From positions 63,810 through 127,809 of the forward strand of contig WOUW01000001.1 in the NCBI GenBank assembly GCA_009773055.1: a DNA stretch of 64,000 bases, written 5' to 3'. The notes beneath the pieces were generated by a model. The model made no database searches. It saw only the letters and a list, made by a program, of their open reading frames with translations, and was not told the DNA's origin. The first letter of the stretch is position 1, and each line of letters opens with the position of its first letter. Made by a program: the position numbers and the translations under genes. Below, piece by piece: positions 37,325 to 48,503 of the stretch. Source of the DNA: Paracoccaceae bacterium. GTDB taxonomy: Bacteria; Pseudomonadota; Alphaproteobacteria; Rhodobacterales; Rhodobacteraceae.

Positions 37325-38020
37325 TCAGTCGATCCGGGCCGCCGCCAAGATCGCAGCCGGGCCGTCCTGCTGCACGATCACCGCGCCGGGCTCGTTGCCG
37401 GCATATGGCGCGAACACTTCGAGGGGTTCGCGACCGGACCAGTCTTCCAGCCGTTCCCAAGAAGTCACGATATTGGTGTAGGTGATCGTCTTACCGGCAT
37501 TCTCGCCGCGCTCGATTGTCACCGTTTCCGCAGGCCGGTAGCGCACCAGTTGCACCCGGACGGGTTCGGTCAGCGGCGGGTCGGCTTCGGCGCGGATCAC
37601 CAGCTTGTCGCCTTCCCGTGTCACGGTCAGCCGGACGGGCGAAACAGCCTTAAGATGCTTGCGCAGCCGGTCGGCCGTTTCATCGGGGGAAAAGCCCTCG
37701 ATCCGGTCGGTGCCGCCGATGATAAGCTGCGGCGTGTAGATCGTCCGCGACCCGATGGCCTTTGCGTAGGCGCGCTGACGGTCGGTGAACTTCCCTTGGG
37801 CGAATTTGTCTGCCCAGCCGATGTAATCCCAGTAATCGTCGTGCAGCGCCAGCGGCAGGACCTGAGGGTTGGCGGCAAGCATCGCGACAAACTCGTCGGC
37901 TGGCGGGCAAGAGACACAGCCCTGCGATGTGTAAAGTTCTACCACCACCACCGGCTCCGCCTGAACCTGGGCCGCTGCTGCGAGCCAAAAGCCGCAAGCG
38001 GCGCTGACGAAATGTCGCAT
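37325..38020 (-). CDS. Exported DUF1223 protein
   Basis: 231 aa with a signal peptide (cleavage about AQVQA-EP, residue 21). A thioredoxin-like fold is suggested by VVELYTSQGCVSCPPAD with Cys35-x2-Cys38, then LALHDDYWDYIGWADKFA and YTPQLIIGG; this is the DUF1223 family. The function is unknown; the Cys pair suggests a redox role in the periplasm. It is divergent from acnA across 183 bp. A longer frame upstream was rejected because it would bury the signal peptide. Confidence 0.85.
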   Translation of the reverse strand: MRHFVSAACGFWLAAAAQVQAEPVVVVELYTSQGCVSCPPADEFVAMLAANPQVLPLALHDDYWDYIGWADKFAQGKFTDRQRAYAKAIGSRTIYTPQLIIGGTDRIEGFSPDETADRLRKHLKAVSPVRLTVTREGDKLVIRAEADPPLTEPVRVQLVRYRPAETVTIERGENAGKTITYTNIVTSWERLEDWSGREPLEVFAPYAGNEPGAVIVQQDGPAAILAAARID

Positions 38021-38203
38021 ATCGCGTATCCCGATCCCGTGGTCCCCGAGTTCCTTATAGGGAGGCCCACAGACACGAGCCAATCAAGGTTTTGCGAGAG
38101 ACCTGTCATATGCTGTAGGAAAGCCACAACGCGGGGCTGGATATTCGGCATACAATGGTATACAGCGCCCGCAGCAGCCGCCTTTCATCAGGGAGCCACT
38201 TCG

Positions 38204-40876
<2,673 letters not shown>

Positions 40877-40901
40877 TTTCGGAAACCGATTGTTTCCAGG
40901 A

Positions 40902-40934
40902 AAGGCCCGGATGATCTCCGGGCCTTCACCTTTT
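40902..40934 (+). terminator. Rho-independent terminator of acnA
   Basis: 10-bp perfect stem AAGGCCCGGA / TCCGGGCCTT with a 5-base loop, followed by CACCTTTTGTT, 25 bp after the stop. Confidence 0.85.
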
Positions 40935-40987
40935 GTTCTTTCCTTGCGGGGCAATCTGCCAGCGACAGCAGCCAGAAGGCCAACCCC

Positions 40988-41134
40988 ATGTCGCACCGTT
41001 TCCCGCCGCTCCGCCCCCCGGTCAAGACCGACCGCAAGACCGCGACCCGTGCTGGGACCGCTCCGGGTTTCACCCTCGCCGATGTTTGTCTCACAGCGAC
41101 CCTTGTGCTCAGCGTGGCGCTTGCCCTGATCTGA
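40988..41134 (+). CDS. Small membrane protein (48 aa)
   Basis: Open frame from ATG with AGAAGG nine bases upstream. The N-terminal half is basic and Pro-rich; residues about 29-48 form one hydrophobic helix containing LADVCLTATLVLSVALALI. No family recognised. It lies between the acnA terminator and a convergent small gene. Such short single-span proteins are easily missed, but proof of translation is lacking. Confidence 0.4.
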   Translation: MSHRFPPLRPPVKTDRKTATRAGTAPGFTLADVCLTATLVLSVALALI

Positions 41135-41144
41135 CCGGGCACGA

Positions 41145-41414
41145 CTAGCGCTGAAAGCCGCCGCGCGTCAGGATCTCCAATCGCGTGGCCGCTTCGGTGG
41201 CGCTGCTGCGGCCTGCGTGGGGCAAAGGGCGGGTCCACCAGGCCCACAGCCGCTGCAGACGTCCCGCCAGGCGAAGCGCGCGCGCCTCCTTCGGGTGAAG
41301 GCTGACGGGGCTGGGTACGGGCTGGAAGCTTTCGGCCAGCTTTGTGCCGAAAACCAGCCATCCGCCATTGATCGGATCGGTATCACGGGAACGAAAGTTG
41401 GATGCGGGGGTCAT
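41145..41414 (-). CDS. Small hypothetical protein (89 aa)
   Basis: Starts MTPASNFRSRDTDPINGGW, with Trp- and Arg-rich C-terminal half (LRLAGRLQRLWAWWTRPLP). GGAG lies about 7 bases before ATG 41414; an in-frame ATG four codons upstream is alternative. No signal peptide or membrane segment. It looks like a small conserved rhodobacterial protein but I cannot name it. Divergent from the HxlR regulator. Confidence 0.5.
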   Translation of the reverse strand: MTPASNFRSRDTDPINGGWLVFGTKLAESFQPVPSPVSLHPKEARALRLAGRLQRLWAWWTRPLPHAGRSSATEAATRLEILTRGGFQR

Positions 41415-41566
41415 GGCGATCTCCATCTCAAGGATTCTGTGCCCTCAGCATCGCCCGTGTTCCCGCCGAAGGTTGAGTGCCGAACCTGAAGCGAAACCGC
41501 TACAGAACTTGAACTGGCCCGCACACCGCAGTCAGGCATAGTCTCGGTCCAAAGGGAGGCCACACC

Positions 41567-42322
41567 ATGCCCCAGAAACCTTACGGAATGATCTGCCCGA
41601 TCACCCGGGCCTGCGACATTCTCGAACCGCGCTGGACTATCCCGATCCTCGTCGGTCTTTGGGCGGGGGCGACCCGGTTCAACGACCTTCGGCGCGAGGT
41701 TGGCAGCATCTCGCCCGCACTATTGTCGCGGCGGCTGAAGGAACTGGAGGAGTTGGGCCTCGTGGAGCGCATCACCGATCCTGCGACCGGGTCGGTCGAC
41801 TATCTGCGGACCGAAGCGGCCATCGCGCTGGAAGCCGCGCTGAACGCGCTGGCGCAATGGGCGCAATGCTTCATCGAGGCCGAGGTGGCGCTTTGCACCG
41901 CGACAGTGTCGAACCTGATGTGGAGCATGCGCAAGCAGTTCGTCATGGACGCGCTGCCCCGGCGCCGGGTGGTGATGCAGTTCCGCTTTGCCGATCCGGA
42001 CGTCGAGTATTCGATCTACTGGGCAATCCTGCAACCCGGCGCCGAGGCCGAGATCTGTTCGTCGATCCCCGGCTTCGACATCGACCTTTATGTCGAGACC
42101 AACCGGGTCTCTCTGCATGGCATCCTTCTGGGCCGGGCGACGATCGCGGGCGAGCTTGCCAACGGTCAGCTCTATCTTAGCGGCGATCCAGTGCTGGCGC
42201 GGACAATGTCGCAGTGGATCAAGCGCGGGGACTATGCGCTGTTCGAGGGCATCGCGATGCTTCCCGTGATGCGGCGCAGGCCGGAAGAGGTCGTGCCGCA
42301 GCGCAGGGTGGTTGCGGGCTGA
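41567..42322 (+). CDS. HxlR-family transcriptional regulator with C-terminal ligand-like domain
   Basis: 251 aa. The HxlR winged helix (residues 8-100) shows CPITRACDILEPRWTIPILVGLW, RFNDLRREVGSISPALLSRRLKELEELGLVER. HxlR regulators are normally 100-150 aa; the extra 130 residues, with FRFADPDVEYSIYWAIL and GRATIAGELANGQLYLSGDP, resemble an SCP2-type sterol-carrier fold as seen in other fused regulators. It could sense a lipid-like ligand or alkylating or carbonyl stress. GGGAGG lies 9 bases before the ATG. Target genes unknown; it faces the convergent ccm operon. Confidence 0.85.
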   Translation: MPQKPYGMICPITRACDILEPRWTIPILVGLWAGATRFNDLRREVGSISPALLSRRLKELEELGLVERITDPATGSVDYLRTEAAIALEAALNALAQWAQCFIEAEVALCTATVSNLMWSMRKQFVMDALPRRRVVMQFRFADPDVEYSIYWAILQPGAEAEICSSIPGFDIDLYVETNRVSLHGILLGRATIAGELANGQLYLSGDPVLARTMSQWIKRGDYALFEGIAMLPVMRRRPEEVVPQRRVVAG

Positions 42323-42363
42323 CGCGTCCCGGTCCGGGCGTCCAAACTCTCCCGCAGATTAGG

Positions 42364-42478
42364 GCGTTTCCCGCGCCCCTCGCACGTGGTTGGCCCACCA
42401 CGTCCGGGTAAAGCAACCCCAAACCGCCGCAGACAAGGCATTGATTTCCCTGCCTACAGATTTTTCGCCACGCGTGGC
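42364..42478 (+). repeat. Possible dispersed intergenic repeat B, copy 2
   Basis: Gap between the convergent hxlR-type and ccmG genes. Blocks GCGTTTCCCG, GGTTGGCCCACCACGT, CCGCAGACAA, TTGATTTCCC and CCACGCG resemble 6504-6597. It ends in a perfect palindrome CGCCACGCGTGGCG (42466-42479). Confidence 0.35.
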
Positions 42479-42480
42479 GC

Positions 42481-43020
42481 TCAACCTCCCGCCTGCAGCG
42501 CCTTTTCCAGTTCCGGCACGAAGCGGGTCTCGTAGTCGGTCCCCACGAGGGGACCCACGAAACGGAAGAGGACGGTCCCGTCACCGCCGACGATGAAGGT
42601 CTCGGGCGGGGCCGACACGCCCCAGTTGATCGCCCCCCGCATCGCCGGATCCGTTGCCACGCCGATGAAAGGATTGCCCCCTTCGTCCAGATAGTCGACC
42701 GCTTTGGCATCGTCGTCCCGGATGTTGACCCCCCCGATGCGCACCCCCTTGGCCGCCATCTCCATCAGGACAGGATGCTCGGCCCGGCAGGGCGGGCACC
42801 AGGTTGCCCAGAAGTTGACCAGCGTCACTTCGCCGGTCCGCAGGTCGGCATCGGTCAAACCGGGCAGGCCCGGCAATGCAGTCGTCGGCAGAGCCGGAGC
42901 GGTCCGCCCGACAAAAACCGACTGCAGTTGGCCCTGGTTCGGCCGGAACATCCCCGTATAGAACAGCCCCGCCAGCCCCACGAACAGCACGGGCGGCAAC
43001 AGCATCAGCCATCTAGCCAT
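42481..43020 (-). CDS. ccmG: Cytochrome c maturation thiol:disulfide protein CcmG (HelX)
   Basis: 179 aa thioredoxin-fold protein tethered by an N-terminal helix (residues 4-24). Active site WCPPC at 74-78 (Cys75, Cys78), cis-Pro in GVSAPPETFIV, and the acidic GVNIRDDDAKAVDYL helix typical of CcmG/DsbE. It keeps apocytochrome c haem-binding cysteines reduced in the periplasm. Start overlaps ccmD by eight bases. Last gene of the ccmABCDG operon; Rhodobacter capsulatus calls this order helABC-orf52-helX. Confidence 0.93.
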   Translation of the reverse strand: MARWLMLLPPVLFVGLAGLFYTGMFRPNQGQLQSVFVGRTAPALPTTALPGLPGLTDADLRTGEVTLVNFWATWCPPCRAEHPVLMEMAAKGVRIGGVNIRDDDAKAVDYLDEGGNPFIGVATDPAMRGAINWGVSAPPETFIVGGDGTVLFRFVGPLVGTDYETRFVPELEKALQAGG

Positions 43021-43171
43021 CGAACTTCTCCTGCCGCGCCTCGACCTCGGCCAGCGTGCGTTTCATCCGGGCCGACTGCCACAGCGTCAGCCCAACCAGT
43101 GCAGCGATCAGCACAGCCGTCGCCGCGTAGGACCCCAGCACGGCACCAGCATATTTCCCCAGTTCCGGCAT
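43013..43171 (-). CDS. ccmD: Haem exporter accessory protein CcmD
   Basis: 52 aa. One N-terminal transmembrane helix starting MPELGKYAGAVLGSYAAT and a basic, Glu/Arg-rich C-terminal cytoplasmic tail (WQSARMKRTLAEVEARQEKF), the CcmD pattern. CcmD helps release holo-CcmE from the CcmABC complex. It begins within the stop of ccmC (TGATG) and overlaps ccmG, so it is translationally coupled on both sides. Length equals R. capsulatus orf52. Confidence 0.9.
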   Translation of the reverse strand: MPELGKYAGAVLGSYAATAVLIAALVGLTLWQSARMKRTLAEVEARQEKFDG

Positions 43172-43899
43172 CACGCCACCCTCTCCCGCGCCAGAAGCGC
43201 CTTCAACCGCCGCGCGCGGATCTCGGTCCGGGTGCGGAGGAGGACCATGGTGATGAACAGCAGGATGAAGCCCGCGATGCAGATCACCAAGGGCTGCCAG
43301 AAGACGTCAGACACGTTCTCTTCCTTGTCCAGCGACAGCGAGGCCCCTTGGTGCAAGCCCTGGTTCCAGAAGTTCACCGCGTAGCGGGACAGAAGTGCAA
43401 AGACCGATCCGACGAGGCAAAGGATCGAGGTGAGGTCAGCAGCGGTGTCCGGGTCCTCGATCGCGGCCCAAAGCGCCATGTAGCCGAAGTAGAACAGGGT
43501 CAGGATCAGGAACGAGGTCAACCGCGGATCCCAGGCCCACCAGGTCCCCCACATCGGCTGGCCCCAAAGCGCCCCGGTCACCAGTGCGATCAACGTGAAG
43601 GTCAACCCGACGGGCGCAGCGGCCTTGGCGGCCAGCGCCGAGACGTGGTGGCGGCGGATGATCCAGATCAGCGAGGTCACCAGCATCATCACCCAGGCAT
43701 TGATCGCCATCATCGCGGACGGCACATGCAGGTAGATGATCTTGACCGTGGACCCCTGCTTATAGTCGTCGGGCGTGAAGAAGAAGCCCCAGACCAGGCC
43801 CGTGACCAGCAAAGCGACGGTCAACCCCACCGCCCAGGGCAAGGCCCAGGCCGAGGTCTGCATGAACCGCTTCGGGTTGGCATATTCCCAGATCGACAT
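43171..43899 (-). CDS. ccmC: Haem handling membrane protein CcmC
   Basis: 242 aa, six transmembrane helices. The tryptophan-rich periplasmic haem-binding segment WGTWWAWDPRLTSF is present, with conserved histidines before and after it (LHVPSAMM and NQGLHQGASL). It loads haem onto the chaperone CcmE. ATG 43899 follows AGGCGAAGCACC. Upstream in-frame sequence belongs to the ccmB region in another frame. ccmA-B-C-D-G order. Confidence 0.95.
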   Translation of the reverse strand: MSIWEYANPKRFMQTSAWALPWAVGLTVALLVTGLVWGFFFTPDDYKQGSTVKIIYLHVPSAMMAINAWVMMLVTSLIWIIRRHHVSALAAKAAAPVGLTFTLIALVTGALWGQPMWGTWWAWDPRLTSFLILTLFYFGYMALWAAIEDPDTAADLTSILCLVGSVFALLSRYAVNFWNQGLHQGASLSLDKEENVSDVFWQPLVICIAGFILLFITMVLLRTRTEIRARRLKALLARERVA

Positions 43900-43955
43900 G
43901 GTGCTTCGCCTATCCTGTTCCCGTTTTCCGCTCAACACACCATCGCGCGAGAGCT

Positions 43956-44612
43956 TCAGCGCAAATTGACGCGGATCGCACTTGCGGCCGCAAATGGGAG
44001 CAGCGCCGCCGCTCCGAGGCTGATCGCCGCCAGAAGCGCCAGTGGGGTCGCAAGCGCCATGTTCTCGGCCCCGCGACGCACGACCTCGCCCCCGAAGATA
44101 AGAGTGGGGACGTAGAGGGGCAGCACCAGAAGGCTGAGGAGAAGCCCTCCCCGGCGGAGGCCAACGGTGACCGCGGCTCCGAAGGCGCCGATGACGGAGA
44201 GCGCGGGGGTGCCGAGAAGCAGGCTGAGGACCAGCCATTGATAGCCGCCCGGCGGCAGGTTCAGAAAAACACCGAGGCCGGGCGCGATCACGGTCAGCGG
44301 CAGGCCGGTCACCAGCCAGTGCGCGAAGGCCTTTACGGCCACTACGGCCTCCAAGGGGATCGGCGCGGTCGCAAGAAGGTCGAGCGAGCCGTCCTCGTGA
44401 TCCAGCGCGAAAATACGGTCGAGCGAGAGAAGGCAAGCAAGCAACGCGCCGACCCAGAGTATGCCCGGGGCGATGCGGCCCAACGTTCCGCCTTCGGGTC
44501 CGACGCCGAGGGGGACTAGGACCGACAGGAGGAAGAAAAAGGCCAGTCCCAGCCCGAACCCGCCACCCGAGCGGAACGCCAGCCGCAGGTCGCGCAGCAG
44601 AAGCGCCTTCAT
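43956..44612 (-). CDS. ccmB: Haem exporter permease CcmB
   Basis: 218 aa, six hydrophobic segments. Signatures: FFLLSVLVPLGVGPE, the cytosolic LSLDRIFALDHEDGSLDLL that contacts CcmA, LPLTVIAPGLGVFLNLP and the terminal LAAISLGAAALLPFA. Forms an ABC complex with CcmA and CcmC for haem delivery to CcmE. Starts 73 bp after ccmA; that gap carries a fragment like the dispersed repeat. Confidence 0.93.
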   Translation of the reverse strand: MKALLLRDLRLAFRSGGGFGLGLAFFFLLSVLVPLGVGPEGGTLGRIAPGILWVGALLACLLSLDRIFALDHEDGSLDLLATAPIPLEAVVAVKAFAHWLVTGLPLTVIAPGLGVFLNLPPGGYQWLVLSLLLGTPALSVIGAFGAAVTVGLRRGGLLLSLLVLPLYVPTLIFGGEVVRRGAENMALATPLALLAAISLGAAALLPFAAASAIRVNLR

Positions 44613-44630
44613 GCCCGGCCCCGCATTTGC

Positions 44631-44662
44631 TCATTTCCCAAATACTCCCGCCGGAGGCATCG
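44631..44662 (+). repeat. Fragment of dispersed intergenic sequence
   Basis: The 73-bp ccmA-ccmB gap contains TGCTCATTTCCCAAATACTC and CCGCCGGAGGC, close to the outer edge of the repeat copy at 25245-25272 (reverse strand). Only the edge is shared. Confidence 0.4.
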
Positions 44663-44685
44663 ACGCGGGCGGCCAGCGCAAGGTG

Positions 44686-45300
44686 TCATGCAAAGGCCTC
44701 GTCAAAGCCAGTGCTCTGGATCACTCGGGCACGGTGTGGGTCGAGGTCAAGGACCGTCGCCTCGGGCAGGCCGAGGTCGACATGGGTGGCGATGACGGCA
44801 AGTCCGCCCTTGCCAAGGTGATCGCGGACGACCCCGGCAAAGAGGGCGACAGAGGCCACGTCAAGGCTGACGGTCGGCTCGTCCAGTAGCCAGGCCGGGC
44901 GGCCGGTCACCAGAAGGCGCGCAAGGCCGAGACGGCGCTTCTGCCCGGCAGAAAGCTCTCCTGCCCGGCGGCGGACAAGCTGGGTCAGATCCAATGCGCG
45001 GATGGCGTTTTCGACGGCGGGTCCGCCATAGATGCGGGACCAGAAGGCGAGGTTTTCGGTCACCGTCAGGGTCGATTTCAGACCATCGGCATGGGCGGCA
45101 TAGGCGATGCTGTCTGGGGGCAGATCAAAGCTGCCCTCGGCGGGGGGTTGCAGGCCCGCCAGCGTGCGCAGAAGCGTGGTCTTGCCCGACCCGTTCGGGC
45201 CGCGCAGGATCAGGGCTTGGCCGGGCCGGACAGTCAGCGTCAGGCCCTGCAGGACCGTGACGCCGCCCCGGGCCACTGCGAGGTTCGACAGGCTGAGCAT
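44686..45300 (-). CDS. ccmA: Haem exporter ATP-binding protein CcmA
   Basis: 204 aa ABC ATPase. Walker [12 protein letters not shown] (34-44), signature [15 protein letters not shown], Walker [12 protein letters not shown], and an H-loop His in IATHVDLGL. Its hydrolysis releases holo-CcmE from CcmC in the Ccm system. First gene of ccmABCDG on the minus strand; ccmE, ccmF and ccmH are not in this window, as in R. capsulatus where they lie elsewhere. Confidence 0.93.
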   Translation of the reverse strand: MLSLSNLAVARGGVTVLQGLTLTVRPGQALILRGPNGSGKTTLLRTLAGLQPPAEGSFDLPPDSIAYAAHADGLKSTLTVTENLAFWSRIYGGPAVENAIRALDLTQLVRRRAGELSAGQKRRLGLARLLVTGRPAWLLDEPTVSLDVASVALFAGVVRDHLGKGGLAVIATHVDLGLPEATVLDLDPHRARVIQSTGFDEAFA

Positions 45301-45345
45301 GGCGTTAGGCCTAGCCGAAGCAGGGCGGCGCGAAAAGGGGATTGG

Positions 45346-46929
45346 TCAAGTGGCGTCCCATTCTCCGAGCAGGATGTTCTTCGTCACCACCTCCACCGGG
45401 CGCTCCCGCGCGATCAGGCCCGCGACCCATTCGCAGGACCCGGCGTTGAACACCGCTCCCCTACCCCGCCGGTATTCCGCCATGCTGCCGTTGCCCCTGC
45501 TGGCAAGGCCCAGGGTTTCCGAGGTCACTTCGCCGTAGATCGTCTTCGCGACTTCTTCGGCATCGAGGGTGCCGATGAAATAGTCCATGTCGTGCCGCCC
45601 GGTATGATGCGCCAGCGTCGTAGCTGGCGAGAGGCCGACGATGGTGAGATCGCCCTCAAGGCCAGTGTCCGGGGCGGCGTAAGGCAGGCCATTGCGGATT
45701 TCGTAGTCGATCCCGTCGACCTCGTAGCCGAAGATGTTGGAGGCCGCGCCGAGGACGTCGCCATAGCCAAGGCCGGTGCCCTGCAGCGCCCAATGGTCTG
45801 GTCGGTAAAGCGTGAACCCGCCGGAGCCGTGCGCGGCGCAGCGGCTCCACCCGGCATAGACGCCCATGCTGCCGGTCAGGCCCATGCTGGCCACGGCGGG
45901 GCGGCGGGCCTGCGGGTGGTCCCAGTAGCTGGTCAGGCGGTCGGTGGTGGCGAGGGGGTCTTCCGCCTCGGCCCGGGTCTTGTAGCAGGTCTGGGTAATG
46001 AGGTCGGGCGAGAGGCGCGTCTGCCAGAAGAAGTTACCGCCGAAACGGGCAAGCTCGCCTCCGCGGTCAAGCCAGGCGTCGAGGTGGTCACGCATCTCCC
46101 AGGTCCAGTATTCGTCGTGGCCGACGATCACGGCGCGGGGGTAGGCGTCCAGGAGGTGCGGGTTCCCGTGAAGGTCGTGCTGGGTGACGTAGTCGAGCGT
46201 GATGGCCTGTTCTTCGGCCCACAGCACGAAGGGCCTTTCGAAGGCGGCCCAGCCGGAGGAGGCGTATTTCTTCGAGATGCCGTTGGCACGGGCAAATTCC
46301 ATGTGGGGATAGCGGGGCCGGGTCAAAAGCGGCGAGGCGTGCGGGATGCGGGGCGCGTCGTCGGGCCAGCGGACAAAGCCCTTGGCCCAGGGTCGGTGCA
46401 GGCTGACATTCGCTGCAAACTCGGCCCCGCTTGGACCGGTGAGGCCCTGATAGTGGTTCGATCCGCCCCAGTCGTTGTAGGCACACCAGGTTCCGGTGGT
46501 CAGGATCAGGGCCAATTGTGCCGTGGGCCTGGCCGGTTTCAGGACGAAGATCGCCATGCTTTCGTGGCCGTCGATGGCAAGCGTCGCGACATAGACGCCG
46601 GTCGGCCAGTCGGGCGGGATCGTGATCTGGAATGCGATGGGCCAGCCGCAACCCTTGACCGAGCAATCGGCGGGCGTGGGGGCGAAGGTCGTAGGGATCA
46701 TGGTGACATGCACCGTCTGGGGGGTAAGCCCGTCGCGGGTGATGGTCAGCCGGGCCGTGGGGGCAGAGGACATGGCGTGAAGCCGCAAAGTTTCGCCGGA
46801 AGCGTAGGACAGTGCGGATGTATAACCCCAGACCTGCGGGCGCGACGGGTCGTCCGAGGCCGTCTCGTAGTAATGGCCAGTCACGGGGTCGCCGTCGTCA
46901 TGGGGGCCTGGAATGAAGAAGCCGTGCAT
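45346..46929 (-). CDS. N,N-dimethylformamidase large (beta) subunit-like protein
   Basis: 527 aa. An N-terminal beta-sandwich (about 1-125) precedes the DMFase-beta C-terminal-like domain with WCAYNDWGGSNHYQGL, VIVGHDEYWTWEMRDHLD and LARFGGNFFWQTRLSPD. This matches the domain family named after Alicycliphilus/Paracoccus DMFase large subunit, which hydrolyses dimethylformamide using an iron site; whether this orphan (no small subunit gene beside it) does so is unknown. A much longer in-frame stretch upstream antisense to the oxidoreductase was rejected. Divergent from the FAD oxidoreductase; its 3' end is 45 bp from the ccmA start on the same strand, so it may continue into the ccm operon. Confidence 0.75.
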   Translation of the reverse strand: MHGFFIPGPHDDGDPVTGHYYETASDDPSRPQVWGYTSALSYASGETLRLHAMSSAPTARLTITRDGLTPQTVHVTMIPTTFAPTPADCSVKGCGWPIAFQITIPPDWPTGVYVATLAIDGHESMAIFVLKPARPTAQLALILTTGTWCAYNDWGGSNHYQGLTGPSGAEFAANVSLHRPWAKGFVRWPDDAPRIPHASPLLTRPRYPHMEFARANGISKKYASSGWAAFERPFVLWAEEQAITLDYVTQHDLHGNPHLLDAYPRAVIVGHDEYWTWEMRDHLDAWLDRGGELARFGGNFFWQTRLSPDLITQTCYKTRAEAEDPLATTDRLTSYWDHPQARRPAVASMGLTGSMGVYAGWSRCAAHGSGGFTLYRPDHWALQGTGLGYGDVLGAASNIFGYEVDGIDYEIRNGLPYAAPDTGLEGDLTIVGLSPATTLAHHTGRHDMDYFIGTLDAEEVAKTIYGEVTSETLGLASRGNGSMAEYRRGRGAVFNAGSCEWVAGLIARERPVEVVTKNILLGEWDAT

Positions 46930-47058
46930 CGGTGATCTCGCCTTTTTCGGGCAGCATCCTTTCGCAAGGGTCCGAAGGCAATCGCCAAGCGGCGCTTGGG
47001 CCTTGAAAAGCTGCGGGGGCTGTGCCTCCCTTGGGCTGCGCACCATGACGGGGGAAGC

Positions 47059-48435
47059 ATGCGGGTTGGGGATGTGTCGTTCTGGTATGCCGATATCGGC
47101 CTCCCCTATCCCCGTGCGGCGCTGGCGGGTGACACGACAGCGGACGTGGCGATCATCGGGGCTGGGTATACCGGGCTTTGGACCGCCTATTACCTGAAGC
47201 AGACGAACCCGGGACTTGATGTTCTGGTGATCGAGAAAGATTTCGCGGGCTTCGGCGCCTCGGGTCGCAATGGCGGCTGGCTGACCGGCGGCTTTGCCTG
47301 GACCCACCGGCGATACCTGGAAACCTCGTCCGAGCAGGCGGTCCGCGCGATGGTCGCGGCGATGAACGGCACGGTGGACGAGGTGATCCGGGTGGCCGAG
47401 GCCGAGGGGATCGAGGCGGACATTCACCGGACGGATGAGCTGGTTGTGGCGACGAAGCCAGCCCAGCTGGGCCGGATGCGGGCCGAGGTAGCGCACCGGC
47501 AGCATTGGGGCGAGGATGGACGGGTCTTCGAGATGGCAGAGGATGATCTGGCCACTCGGGTGCGGATACCGGGGGCCTTGGGGGCCATGGTCGTGACAAA
47601 CGTGGCGCGGGTGCAACCTGCCAAGCTGGTGCGGGGCCTTGCCAAGGCGGTGGAACGTCTGGGCGTCCGAATCGTCGAGGGGACCACGGTTACGGGCTAT
47701 GAACCCGGAGCAGTGGCGACCGACCGCGGAACCGTTCTGGCACCTGTCATCCTGCGCTGCACCGAGGGGTTCACTGCCGGTCTGCCAGGCCGCAAGCGGG
47801 AATGGCTGCCGCTGAACTCGGCCCAGATCGCGACCGAGCCGCTGCCGCCCGAGGTCTGGGAGAAGATCGGCTGGGACGGGCGCGAGATCATCGGCGATTT
47901 CGCCAGTGCTTCCTATTGCTACTGCCAGCGGACGCGCGAGGGGCGGATCACCGTGGGCTCGCGCGGGGTGCCGTATCGGTTCGGCTCATCGCTGGACGTG
48001 AACGGCGCGCCGGACCCTGAGACGATCCGAAGGCTGACAGCGATCCTGCACCGGCACTTCCCGGCGGCACGGGGCGCGAAGATCGACCATGCCTGGTGCG
48101 GTGTCCTTGGGGTGCCGCGCGACTGGTGCGCGACCGTAGGGCTGGACCCGGTGACGGGCCTTGGCTGGGCGGGGGGCTATGTTGGGGTGGGGGTCTCGAC
48201 CTCGAACCTGGCGGGGCGGACGCTGGCGGATCTGGCGCTGGGGCGCGAGACCGAACTTGCGCATCTGCCATGGGTCAATCGGAAGGTGCGGGCTTGGGAG
48301 CCCGAGCCGTTCCGCTGGCTTGGCGTGCATGGGTCGTATGCGCTTCTGAACGCCGCCGACCGGCGCGAGGACCGGCCGGGCGCAGGCCCTTCGAAGCTGG
48401 CGAAACTGGGGAACTGGGTGACCGGGCGGGGCTGA
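47059..48435 (+). CDS. FAD-dependent oxidoreductase (DadA/PuuB-type)
   Basis: 458 aa. Rossmann dinucleotide motif ADVAIIGAGYTGLWTAYYL (residues 27-45), then VIEKDFAGFGASGRNGGWLTGG, the signature of gamma-glutamylputrescine oxidase and related amine oxidoreductases of the DAO family; the C-terminal FAD-contact segment GWAGGYVGVGVSTSNLAGR follows. It should oxidise an amine or amino acid, reducing FAD. The adjacent divergent DMFase-like gene would fit a nitrogen/methylated-amine scavenging role, but that is inference. GGGGA precedes the ATG. Confidence 0.85.
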   Translation: MRVGDVSFWYADIGLPYPRAALAGDTTADVAIIGAGYTGLWTAYYLKQTNPGLDVLVIEKDFAGFGASGRNGGWLTGGFAWTHRRYLETSSEQAVRAMVAAMNGTVDEVIRVAEAEGIEADIHRTDELVVATKPAQLGRMRAEVAHRQHWGEDGRVFEMAEDDLATRVRIPGALGAMVVTNVARVQPAKLVRGLAKAVERLGVRIVEGTTVTGYEPGAVATDRGTVLAPVILRCTEGFTAGLPGRKREWLPLNSAQIATEPLPPEVWEKIGWDGREIIGDFASASYCYCQRTREGRITVGSRGVPYRFGSSLDVNGAPDPETIRRLTAILHRHFPAARGAKIDHAWCGVLGVPRDWCATVGLDPVTGLGWAGGYVGVGVSTSNLAGRTLADLALGRETELAHLPWVNRKVRAWEPEPFRWLGVHGSYALLNAADRREDRPGAGPSKLAKLGNWVTGRG

Positions 48436-48503
48436 ATGGCCCACGGAAATGGTTGCGCAGTGTACTGGCGCATGACACAAACCGCCCAATAGGGGAGGAC
48501 AGA

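Noticed and set aside
37283-38203. In-frame extension upstream of acnA
   Set aside because: Antisense to the DUF1223 gene, no similarity to aconitase; ATG 38204 has a good ribosome-binding site and the family N-terminus.
45091-46935. 614-codon plus-strand open frame
   Set aside because: Antisense to the DMFase-like gene and ccmA; composition dominated by Gly, Arg, Val and Ala as in other shadows.
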